From positions 345,662 through 409,661 of the forward strand of contig NZ_LMDP01000004.1 of assembly GCF_001425835.1 (NCBI RefSeq): a stretch of DNA of 64,000 nucleotides, read 5' to 3'. Shown here in pieces: positions 9,452 through 16,234 of this stretch. The stretch comes from Afipia sp. Root123D2 (lineage in GTDB: Bacteria > Pseudomonadota > Alphaproteobacteria > Rhizobiales > Xanthobacteraceae). Numbering within the stretch: the stretch's first letter is position 1; each line of letters starts with the position of its first letter. The translations under genes and the position numbers were made by a program. Under the pieces are notes generated by a model that did not search any database, had not been told where the DNA came from, and was given only the letters and a program-made list of their open reading frames with translations.

Positions 9452-9485
9452 TAGGTATATATTCCTAATAGGTATACATTCCTAA
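9452..9485. promoter_or_regulatory. Tandem 17-bp operator-like repeats
   Basis: Two directly abutting 17-bp copies, TAGGTATATATTCCTAA (9452-9468) and TAGGTATACATTCCTAA (9469-9485), differ at one base. Each unit is itself a partial palindrome (TAGG...CCTA). They lie immediately upstream of the DnaA-domain gene and overlap its earliest possible start codon. The arrangement looks like a tandem operator for cooperative binding that controls the two-gene operon starting at 9500. Confidence 0.7.
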
Positions 9486-9499
9486 TGAGAGTGCCTGCG

Positions 9500-9874
9500 A
9501 TGTCCGAAACCAGCCTGTCCGCCGCCACCGGGTCCGTGGCCCGGCCTTCCGTCCGCAAATCCGATCCGAAAGCCGTATGCCGCCGCGTCGGCGTCTGCGT
9601 GATGCGCGACTTCGGTCTCGACGTTGGCTGCCTGCTCGCGCCGTCGCGCGGCTCGCCGCGCGTCTCGCTGGCGCGGCAGGTCGCGATGTATCTGTTCCAT
9701 GTCGCATTTGCGATGAGTTTCGAGGCGATCGGCCGGGCGTTCGGCCGCGACCGCACCACGGTGGCTCATGCCTGCCGGGTGATCGAGGACCGCCGCGACG
9801 ACATCTGGTTCGATTGCCGGATCGCGACGCTGGAGCGTGTCTGCGGCGCAGGCGACAAGGAGTGCGCCCGATGA
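9500..9874 (+). CDS. Small DnaA domain IV-like helix-turn-helix protein
   Basis: A 124-aa protein whose C-terminal half (about residues 52-115) matches domain IV of the replication initiator DnaA: SRGSPRVSLARQVAMYLFHV, then SFEAIGRAFGRDRTTVAHA. There is no AAA+ ATPase domain, so it can bind DNA but not act as an initiator. In DnaA the motif reads RDHTTV, with D, H and T contacting bases of the DnaA box; here the His is Arg (RDRTTV). The ATG at 9500 is preferred because GAGAG precedes it; an ATG at 9485 would add five residues and overlap the tandem repeat. Its stop overlaps the start of the DUF6456 gene (ATGA), so the two are translationally coupled. Confidence 0.85.
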   Translation: MSETSLSAATGSVARPSVRKSDPKAVCRRVGVCVMRDFGLDVGCLLAPSRGSPRVSLARQVAMYLFHVAFAMSFEAIGRAFGRDRTTVAHACRVIEDRRDDIWFDCRIATLERVCGAGDKECAR

Positions 9875-10500
9875 TCAAGCGCGATCACTCCCGCCGCGCT
9901 CGCAGCGGACGCCGTCACCACGCTGACGGCGCGACGACGGCGGACCACATCGATGGCTTTCGCGCGCAGCATCTGTCGCTGTCGGAGCGCGAGATCATGG
10001 CCGAGGACGGCATCGCGCGGGTCATGGTCAACGACAGCGAAAGTCCGCTGGCGTGGCTGGCGCGCCGCAAGGGCCGCGACGGCCGCGCGATGATCGACGG
10101 CAACCAGTTCATCGCCGGCGAAAAGCTGCGCGCCGATTTTACCCGCGGGCATTTGACGCCGCGTGTGACGTCGAGCTGGTCGGGCCTTGCGCAGGCGCGG
10201 GGCTCGGGCGGCGGTGCCGGCGAGATGACCGATCTGATCGTGGCGTCGCGCCAGCGTGTGCGTCTGGCCCTTGCCGCCTGCGGGCCGGAATTCGCCGGCG
10301 TGCTGATGGATGTCTGCTGTTTTCTGCGTGGCCTCGAGGATGTCGAGCGCGAGCGCGGCTGGCCGTCGCGCTCCGCCAAGGTGGTGCTGCAACTGGCGCT
10401 CGATCGCCTTGCCCGGCACTACGGCCTGCGGGTCGCCGCGCGCGGCGATGCCGCGCGCATCCGCACATGGCTGGCGGAGGACGTGACGTTCACGAGTTGA
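9871..10500 (+). CDS. DUF6456-domain protein
   Basis: A 209-aa protein. The core from about residue 55 (SPLAWLARRKGRDGRAMI) through the C-terminal helices (GLEDVERERGWPSRSAK, LALDRLARHYGL) matches DUF6456, a family common in Hyphomicrobiales and often encoded next to small helix-turn-helix proteins. The C-terminal part looks like a helical DNA-binding or regulatory domain; no enzyme motif is seen. It overlaps the DnaA-domain gene by 4 bp and probably acts with it, perhaps as a regulator pair. Function unknown. Confidence 0.85.
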   Translation: MIKRDHSRRARSGRRHHADGATTADHIDGFRAQHLSLSEREIMAEDGIARVMVNDSESPLAWLARRKGRDGRAMIDGNQFIAGEKLRADFTRGHLTPRVTSSWSGLAQARGSGGGAGEMTDLIVASRQRVRLALAACGPEFAGVLMDVCCFLRGLEDVERERGWPSRSAKVVLQLALDRLARHYGLRVAARGDAARIRTWLAEDVTFTS

Positions 10501-10638
10501 GGTGGATGTGGGCGATAAGAAGCCTACTCCAGCTTCGATGTCATCACCGGGCCGTAGCCGTTCGAAGAACGGCGTCGCTTCCGCTCGCCTATGTCCCGGT
10601 GATCTCGCTTAGGTGGGTATGGTGCGTCCCTGATCGGG

Positions 10639-10661
10639 ATGGCCGGGACAAGCCCGGCCAT
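10639..10661. repeat. REP-like palindrome
   Basis: Perfect inverted repeat ATGGCCGGG-ACAAG-CCCGGCCAT between the convergent DUF6456 and sufE genes. It belongs to the ATGCCCGGC-type REP group also seen at 27779-27801. It may serve as a transcript end for both genes, although no U tract follows. Confidence 0.75.
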
Positions 10662-10678
10662 GACGACTGAGAATGTTC

Positions 10679-11110
10679 CTACGACGCCGCCGCCAGCGTT
10701 TCGCTGGCGTCGCGGCGGACGCGCTCGACCATCGAACGCAAGCCGTTGGAGCGCTGCGGCGTCAGATGCTCGCGGAAGCCGAACTCGTCGAACAGCGCCA
10801 GCGCGTCGGTGTCGAGGATCTGCTTCGCGGTCTTGTCCGAATAGAGCGTCAGCAGGATCGCAACCAGCCCGCGCACGATATGGGCGTCGCTGTCGCCGAC
10901 ATAATGCAGCACCGGCTCGTTGTCCGCGCCGCGATCGACCTTGCGGGCGAGCCAGACCTGGCTGGTGCAGCCCTGAACCTTGTTCTCCGGCGAGTGCTCT
11001 TCCTCGGACATCGGCTCCAGCGTGCGGCCAAGCTCGATGACATAGCGATAGCGGTCGTCCCACTCGTCGAGCAGCGCGAAGTTGTCCCTGATTTCGTCGA
11101 TCGTCGTCAT
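10679..11110 (-). CDS. sufE: Cysteine desulfuration protein SufE
   Basis: SufE accepts persulfide sulfur from the cysteine desulfurase SufS and passes it to the SufBCD scaffold for Fe-S cluster assembly. The 143-aa length and the motif KVQGCTSQVW with the acceptor Cys48 identify it; the preceding acidic stretch EPMSEEEHSPENK is also typical. The ATG at 11110 gives a full-length protein. The other suf genes are not nearby, which is usual for sufE in this order. Confidence 0.95.
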   Translation of the reverse strand: MTTIDEIRDNFALLDEWDDRYRYVIELGRTLEPMSEEEHSPENKVQGCTSQVWLARKVDRGADNEPVLHYVGDSDAHIVRGLVAILLTLYSDKTAKQILDTDALALFDEFGFREHLTPQRSNGLRSMVERVRRDASETLAAAS

Positions 11111-11225
11111 GAAGCCATATCCCGTCCGTCCACGCTTATATGAGGGCGCGGACCCGCGAAAGCGATAACCCGATTGCGGATTTATCGCAATTTGAAGGTT
11201 CCGGGGGCATTGTGGTTTTAGGGTC

Positions 11226-11350
11226 GTGCCCCGGACGCGGTGCGGCGTTTTTCATGCCGCTCCGTTGAACCGGGGCCGTTCCAGATTCGGAGTTTGCGAC
11301 GGTCCCGGTTCTGCGAGGCAGCGTTGCACGCTGCATCGCGCCTCGGGACA
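11226..11350. repeat. Dispersed 125-bp palindromic repeat, copy A
   Basis: This intergenic element has a second copy at 21138-21262 on the same strand. Both begin GTGCCCCGGACGCGGTGCGG and share blocks such as CCGGGGCCGTT, TCTGC and AGCAGCGTTGCACGCTGCAT. The ends are imperfect inverted repeats of each other (TGCCCCGGACGCG versus TGTCCCGAGGCGCG read from the other end), as in a MITE-like unit. It has no coding capacity of its own. It lies between the start of sufE and the end of the DUF5330 gene. Confidence 0.85.
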
Positions 11351-11374
11351 AATGCGGAGTCCGACATATTCGAT

Positions 11375-11400
11375 GTCGTCCCCGCCTGCGCAGGGACGAC
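11375..11400. repeat. REP-like palindrome
   Basis: Perfect inverted repeat GTCGTCCC...GGGACGAC with a 10-bp loop, the same family as 25671-25696. It lies just downstream of the DUF5330 stop codon (minus strand), where it could form a 3' transcript hairpin. Confidence 0.75.
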
Positions 11401-11424
11401 GATGGAGATCGTATCGGGCAAAGA

Positions 11425-11928
11425 CTACAACGTTGGGGTCTGCCATTCGATCGCGAGGTCGTCCGGCGTCAGGGCGTCGCTGCGCGCGGCCTCGGTCACA
11501 TTGTCCATGGCGTCGATCGAGCCGGTGTGATCCGGTGCACGGCGGTCGCGGCGGTCGCTCTGCTTGCCCGCGTTTTTCGCCGCTGCGTCGTGCGGCTTCT
11601 TCTCGATCTTGTCGGCCTTCTCGGCCTTGTCCTTTTCCGGCTTGTCGCCGGCGTCGGCCTTTTCGTTTTTCTCGGTGATGAACTGATAGACCTTCTTCGC
11701 GCCGGCCTGTGCGCGCGCGCCGATCACGCTCGCGGCCTGGCCGCCCACGGTGCACGCCGCCGGCTGACGCTCGCAGAACTGCGCCATGTCGGACACCGCG
11801 GCGCTCGCGGCGGAAATCGCGTCGGATGCCGCGACCTCCGGCTGCGTGCCCGCATCCGGTGCCTTGTCCGTCGGCAGCAGCACGAGCACGAGCCCGAGCC
11901 AGAATGCCATGCGCAGAAGGAAGAACAT
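11425..11928 (-). CDS. DUF5330 protein, probably membrane-anchored or secreted
   Basis: A 167-aa protein of the DUF5330 family known from Bradyrhizobium relatives. An N-terminal hydrophobic helix (residues 2-20, FFLLRMAFWLGLVLVLLP) is a signal anchor or uncleaved signal. The central part carries two Cys (MAQFCERQPAAC, about 49-60). The C-terminal third is a highly charged Lys/Asp/Glu stretch (about 85-125) that looks disordered. No function is known to me. Confidence 0.82.
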   Translation of the reverse strand: MFFLLRMAFWLGLVLVLLPTDKAPDAGTQPEVAASDAISAASAAVSDMAQFCERQPAACTVGGQAASVIGARAQAGAKKVYQFITEKNEKADAGDKPEKDKAEKADKIEKKPHDAAAKNAGKQSDRRDRRAPDHTGSIDAMDNVTEAARSDALTPDDLAIEWQTPTL

Positions 11929-12346
11929 CGAAGAACCCCGTCGTCTCGTCCCGTTGCGATTGAACTCGCAATCTGCATTTTCTCTAGCAGCAGCCGCTAA
12001 ACCTCTCGTATTTTGGGTGCGCTAAATTTGCGTAAAATTGGAATCAATTCGTTTGGTGTAAATTTTCGATTGATGCCCGCGAAGGGATGATTCCAGCCGT
12101 GGCGGCGCGTGATCGCCGGATATCCACCATTTCGAAACCATAATCTCCGCCGCGCTGAAACTTCTGGTTCACCATCCCGCGCAAATCGGCCCTGGATTAC
12201 GCCTCAAAACGCCGTTCACGCCGTTGCCTGCGGTTGCCGCATCGCCGCCTTAGCGTTCGCTTAAGGCGCGTCTGACACGATCCCGCAACGATAAAAGGGG
12301 GCGTTCCGGCGCGTCCGTTCACGGACACGCCAAACGCGAGAACAAC
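11929..12346. promoter_or_regulatory. Divergent promoter region with near-consensus CtrA site
   Basis: 418 bp between DUF5330 and the kinase gene. The stretch around 12005-12075 is A/T-rich. At 12250-12264 lies TTAG-N7-TTAA, one base from the CtrA consensus TTAA-N7-TTAA, embedded in the hairpin CGCCTTAGCG-TTC-GCTTAAGGCG about 85 bp upstream of the kinase GTG start. Two GANTC methylation sites are at 12041-12045 and 12089-12093. No gene is seen. Confidence 0.4.
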
Positions 12347-14152
12347 GTGACACTGTTCGAAACCATTCGCGATCATCTCGACTCGCTGGTGCATCCATCA
12401 GCGCGTCAGGACGCCATGACATGGGCGCGCCATCGCGCCTTCATCGCGCCGCGCATGGTCGGATGCCTGGTCGCGCTGGCGTCGCTGCCGCTTTATCTCG
12501 CCGTGCGCGGTGCGCCGGCCGAAGTCGAGGTCATGATCCTGGCGTGGCTGATCACGCCGATCGTCGTCTCTTATTATCTGTCGCGCACCGGCCGCTTCGA
12601 GAGCGCCCATGTGCTGTCGTCACTGGCGCTCGCCGCCGTGGTGTTCGCGATCTCGATCAATACCGGCGGCATTTCATCGTTCGCCGCGATCTGGCTGGTC
12701 GCGGTGCCGCTTGAAGCCGCACTGTCGGCGTCGCGCCGCGTGGTCGCGTTCGCGGTGGTGCTGGCACTCGGATGCGCGCTGACACTGGTGATGTGCGAGG
12801 CGCTCGGCGCGCTGCCGCCGTCCGGCGTCGCCGCCAACGTCAGTCCGCTGTTCGAGGCGCTCGGAATTGCGACCGCGACGATCTACGCCGCGAGCCTCGC
12901 GTTCGGCGCCGAATCGCTGGCGCGGACCAGCAAGCATCTGCTCGACACCGAGGAAGACCGCTATCGCCTGCTGGCGCGCAACATCAGCGACGTGATCGCG
13001 CGCCACAGCCGCAACGGTGCGGTCAGCTTCATCTCGCCGGCGGCGGAAGCCCTGCTGGGAATCCCGTCGGCGCGGCTGCTCGGCCACGGCCTGTTCGACC
13101 GCGTCCATGTCGCCGACCGTCCGGCCTATCTCAAGGCGCTGTCGGACGCGGCGCGCGGCCATGAATCGGCCAGCGTCGAATTCCGTCTCAAGCGCGACCA
13201 TCCGTCGGACTTCCTCTGGATCGAGATGCGCTGCCGTCCGATCGAGATTCCGGCCGCGAGCGGCGCCGATCATGACACCGAAGTGGTGTCGGTGATGCGC
13301 GACGTGACCGAACGCAAGGCCCAGGAACATGCGCTGGAATCCGCGCGGCTCGCTGCCGAGCAGGCCGACGCCTCGAAATCGCGTTTCCTCGCCACCATGA
13401 GCCATGAGTTGCGCACGCCCCTCAACGCCATCATCGGCTTCTCCGAGATGATCGCGCGCGAGGAAGAGATGATGCTCGACGCCGCCAGGCGCAAGGAATA
13501 CGCGACGCTGATCAACGAATCCGGATTGCATCTGCTGTCGGTGGTCAACGGCATTCTCGACATTTCGAAAATGGAAAGCGGCAACTTCGAGATCCTGCCG
13601 GAGCCGTTCGCGCCGCGCGATGCGCTGGTCAGTTGCAGCAACCTGATGGTGCTGAAAGCGCGTGAAAACGGCATCGATCTGACGACCCGTGCGCCGGGCG
13701 ACCTGCCGCAGATGATCGGCGATCCCCGCGCCTTCAAGCAGATCCTGCTCAACCTGATATCGAACGCGATCAAGTTCACCGAGCGCGGCGGCGCCGTCAC
13801 CGTTACCGCTGCGGTCGATGGATCGCGCCTGATGCTGCGGGTCATCGACACCGGCGTCGGCATCAGCGCCGACGACATCAAGCGCCTCGGCGAGCCGTTC
13901 TTCCAGGCCGGCAAGACCTATCAGCGCCGCCACGAAGGCACCGGCCTCGGCCTGTCGATCGTGAAAAGCCTTGCCGAACTGCACGGCGGCGAGATGACCA
14001 TTCTCAGCAGGATCGACGAGGGGACCACGGTCTGCGTCGCCCTGCCTCTGACCTACAGCCCGGCGGATCCCAAGCCGTCGAGCAATGTCGCCACGCTGTC
14101 GCTTGCGCCGCGCGCGGAAGCCAAAGACCATCAGGTGAAGAAACGTGCCTAG
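12347..14152 (+). CDS. PAS sensor histidine kinase, DivJ/PleC type
   Basis: A 601-aa inner-membrane kinase. Five to six hydrophobic segments (about residues 34-190) precede a PAS domain (about 205-325, ending DVTERKAQ). Then come HisKA with FLATMSHELRTPLNAIIGF (phospho-acceptor His353) and an HATPase domain with the N box (LLNLISNAIKFTE), DTGVGIS and GTGLGLSIVKSLAELHGG. The H-box sequence and membrane-PAS-HisKA layout are those of the DivJ/PleC group, which controls the response regulator DivK in alphaproteobacterial cell-cycle signalling; a DivJ role is inference. The start is GTG at 12347. No response regulator is adjacent. The next gene overlaps its end by 8 bp. Confidence 0.85.
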   Translation: MTLFETIRDHLDSLVHPSARQDAMTWARHRAFIAPRMVGCLVALASLPLYLAVRGAPAEVEVMILAWLITPIVVSYYLSRTGRFESAHVLSSLALAAVVFAISINTGGISSFAAIWLVAVPLEAALSASRRVVAFAVVLALGCALTLVMCEALGALPPSGVAANVSPLFEALGIATATIYAASLAFGAESLARTSKHLLDTEEDRYRLLARNISDVIARHSRNGAVSFISPAAEALLGIPSARLLGHGLFDRVHVADRPAYLKALSDAARGHESASVEFRLKRDHPSDFLWIEMRCRPIEIPAASGADHDTEVVSVMRDVTERKAQEHALESARLAAEQADASKSRFLATMSHELRTPLNAIIGFSEMIAREEEMMLDAARRKEYATLINESGLHLLSVVNGILDISKMESGNFEILPEPFAPRDALVSCSNLMVLKARENGIDLTTRAPGDLPQMIGDPRAFKQILLNLISNAIKFTERGGAVTVTAAVDGSRLMLRVIDTGVGISADDIKRLGEPFFQAGKTYQRRHEGTGLGLSIVKSLAELHGGEMTILSRIDEGTTVCVALPLTYSPADPKPSSNVATLSLAPRAEAKDHQVKKRA

Positions 14153-14750
14153 GAAGACTGCCTCCAAATCCAGCCGCCGCGTTGCGGCCGTCGCCGTCGA
14201 ACGCGATCCCAATCCGTTGATGCGCGTGCTGCTGCACAGCCCGAAGGACACGCTGGCGGGCGCGGTGGCGTTTGCCGCGGTGATGGCGATCATCGTCAAC
14301 GCGACCTTTTTGCAGGCCGGCCGTCATCCGTATCCGATGTTCGGCTCGGCGCTGACGTCGCCCGCGTCCGTCACCATCATGCCGGTGATGCCGCGCGCGC
14401 GCCCGGCTGAAGCGAGCTCGCGCGAGGTAATCCGGCCGCTCGATCCGAAGCCTGCGGTTGCCGCACCGGCGCCGGTGCCGGCCAAGGCTGCACCCGCTGC
14501 TGCGTCGCCTGCGCCCGCGCACAACGATCCGCTCGGCGATCTGATCGCCTCCAACCGCCGGGTGTCGGCGGTGCAGCGCGCGCTGACCGAATACGGCTAC
14601 GGCCAGTTGAAGCCGGACGGCGCGGTCGGCCCTGATACCCAGGCGGCGATCCGCAAGTTCGAGACCGACCGCAAGAAAGCGCCGACCGGCAAGATGTCGG
14701 ACTGGCTGGTGCATCAGGTCGTGATCCTGACCGGGCGGCCGATCGACTGA
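14145..14750 (+). CDS. Membrane-anchored peptidoglycan-binding domain protein
   Basis: A 201-aa protein with one membrane segment near the N-terminus (about residues 38-56), a Pro/Ala-rich periplasmic linker (about 80-130), and a C-terminal PG_binding_1-like helical repeat (VSAVQRALTEYGYGQLKPDG, then AVGPDTQAAIRKFE). It probably binds cell wall in the periplasm. The GTG start at 14145 overlaps the end of the kinase gene, so the two form an operon; the pairing hints that the kinase monitors or controls envelope growth (inference). Confidence 0.82.
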   Translation: MPRKTASKSSRRVAAVAVERDPNPLMRVLLHSPKDTLAGAVAFAAVMAIIVNATFLQAGRHPYPMFGSALTSPASVTIMPVMPRARPAEASSREVIRPLDPKPAVAAPAPVPAKAAPAAASPAPAHNDPLGDLIASNRRVSAVQRALTEYGYGQLKPDGAVGPDTQAAIRKFETDRKKAPTGKMSDWLVHQVVILTGRPID

Positions 14751-14808
14751 GGGTCGCTATGCGGGGGCGCCTTTGCGCTCGCGGCCGCGCTGGCCTATCG
14801 TCGATTCC

Positions 14809-15153
14809 ATGCGAATAAAGTCAAACATCTGGGTGGCGGCCTATCTGCTCCGCTGCCAGACCGAAAACGTGTTCGGCGCGGTGCGCCGCAGGGGTTCGGA
14901 GGAGGCGGGCGCGGTGTTCGTCAAGCTCGCGCTGCTCGACGGCAACGCGCTGCTGTTCACGCCGGCGCCGCAAAGCACCTACGACGAAGACCGTCCGTCC
15001 GAACGCAATTTCGTCCAATGGCCGACTGAGCCAGTGGCCGAGCAGAAAATCGAGGAGCGGCTGGTCAAGGAAATGTCGTTCGATCCCGACGTCTGGATCG
15101 TCGAGATCGAGGACCGCGCCGGGCGGCACTTTCTCGATCTCGCGAAGGGGTGA
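14809..15153 (+). CDS. DUF1491 protein
   Basis: A 114-aa cytoplasmic protein matching DUF1491 (start MRIKSNIWVAAYLLRCQ, then GAVFVKLALLDGNALLFTP and DPDVWIVEIEDR). The family is widespread in alphaproteobacteria with no assigned role. The ATG at 14809 matches the family start; an ATG 12 codons upstream adds an Arg-rich lead and is unlikely. It is the last gene of the rightward run before the convergent DUF2336 gene. Confidence 0.87.
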   Translation: MRIKSNIWVAAYLLRCQTENVFGAVRRRGSEEAGAVFVKLALLDGNALLFTPAPQSTYDEDRPSERNFVQWPTEPVAEQKIEERLVKEMSFDPDVWIVEIEDRAGRHFLDLAKG

Positions 15154-15184
15154 GGGCGACGATATCGAATGCAAGGCCTGTCCC

Positions 15185-16159
15185 TCAGGACAAGCTTCGC
15201 GCCTGTGACGGAAGATCAACGACCGCATCGCCGGGCTGCACGGACGGCCGCGCCTGCGGTGTCGCGGCGCGGGCGCGCTGGCGCTCGTCGTCGTACAGGG
15301 CGGGGCGGTATTTTGCGCGGGTCTGCGCGATCGACGCGCCGCGCCACGCCGCCAGCATCACCAGTGCTGCGCGCTCGCTGAGCACGTCGTAGAGGCGGGC
15401 AAGGCGATAGACGTCCATCACCGAACTGCCGATCGCGGGATTGAGGAACAGCAGCACGCGCTGGAACATGTCGCTGGGCATGGTCAGCGCCCGCATCGCA
15501 CAGGCCAGCGGCTCGCCGAGCGGATCGTTGACCACTTTGGCGGCGATGCTGACCGGCAGGATCAGCGCGTCGCCGAGTTCGGCGGTGAAGGCCGCGACAT
15601 CGGCGGTCATGGCATATTGCTCGAGGCTCGCCACCGCGCGCGCCGCGCGGCGGGGATCGACCCGCACCGAGGGCTTGAGCGGCGCGATGTCGAGATTGCG
15701 CAGGATCGCGGAGCGTTCTTTCGAGCTCGCCTTCTCGAACATCTCGTGAAGCGCGGCGGCGTCGGCCGGCTGCATCGACAGGGTCGGCAGCGGGCGCGCG
15801 GGCGGCGTTTCGTGCACTTCTTCGTTCGGAGCGGCCGCGGCGTCGTGGGCTTCGGCCGCAATCTCCGGTGCCGGTTCAGTGACCTGCGGCTCCAGTCCGA
15901 GCTGGCGGAGAATGGGGCGCGGCGTATGCGGGTAGATCGACAGCTTGCCGCGCACGGCGGCGCGGGTGGCGTCGTCGACGGCGTCGATCAGGCGCGTCGC
16001 CAGTTCGACAAACTGGGCTTCCTCGTCATGGCTGTGGGCGGCAGCCTGCACATACAGATCCGTCAGCACCCGCAACAGCGTCGGGCGAATGTCGACGCCC
16101 TCCCGCTGGGAGAGGCTGAGGAGACCATCAAGGCCTTGCAACATCGGTGGTGCGATCAT
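15185..16159 (-). CDS. DUF2336 protein
   Basis: A 324-aa soluble helical protein of the DUF2336 family, found mainly in alphaproteobacteria. The helices at residues 7-110 and 150-290 resemble HEAT-like repeats (for example VRGKLSIYPHTPRPILRQLG and AVASLEQYAMTADVAAFTAE). A Pro/Ala/Glu-rich linker separates them near 93-125. No enzyme motif is present. A perfect CtrA-type box lies about 50 bp upstream of its ATG, suggesting cell-cycle-timed expression. Confidence 0.85.
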   Translation of the reverse strand: MIAPPMLQGLDGLLSLSQREGVDIRPTLLRVLTDLYVQAAAHSHDEEAQFVELATRLIDAVDDATRAAVRGKLSIYPHTPRPILRQLGLEPQVTEPAPEIAAEAHDAAAAPNEEVHETPPARPLPTLSMQPADAAALHEMFEKASSKERSAILRNLDIAPLKPSVRVDPRRAARAVASLEQYAMTADVAAFTAELGDALILPVSIAAKVVNDPLGEPLACAMRALTMPSDMFQRVLLFLNPAIGSSVMDVYRLARLYDVLSERAALVMLAAWRGASIAQTRAKYRPALYDDERQRARAATPQARPSVQPGDAVVDLPSQARSLS

Positions 16160-16206
16160 GCCGGATACGAACGAGAGTTGAGTCGTCCGAAATTATCCAG
16201 TGCGCT

Positions 16207-16221
16207 TTAATGTCCGGTTAA
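16207..16221 (-). promoter_or_regulatory. CtrA-type binding site upstream of DUF2336 gene
   Basis: TTAA-TGTCCGG-TTAA on the plus strand; read towards the DUF2336 gene it is CCTTAACCGGACATTAA, i.e. TTAACC-N5-TTAA, which fits the alphaproteobacterial CtrA consensus TTAA-N7-TTAA including the CC after the first half. It is centred 55 bp upstream of the ATG at 16159. A further TTAACC lies at 16234-16239. Confidence 0.6.
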
Positions 16222-16234
16222 GGAAAACGGTTCG

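Noticed and set aside
9452..9485. Start of a CRISPR-like direct repeat array
   Set aside because: There are only two units and they abut without spacers; an operator is the better reading. No cas genes are in the window.
11226..11350. Insertion sequence
   Set aside because: The element is 125 bp with no transposase frame and no visible target-site duplication; it is treated as a MITE-like repeat.
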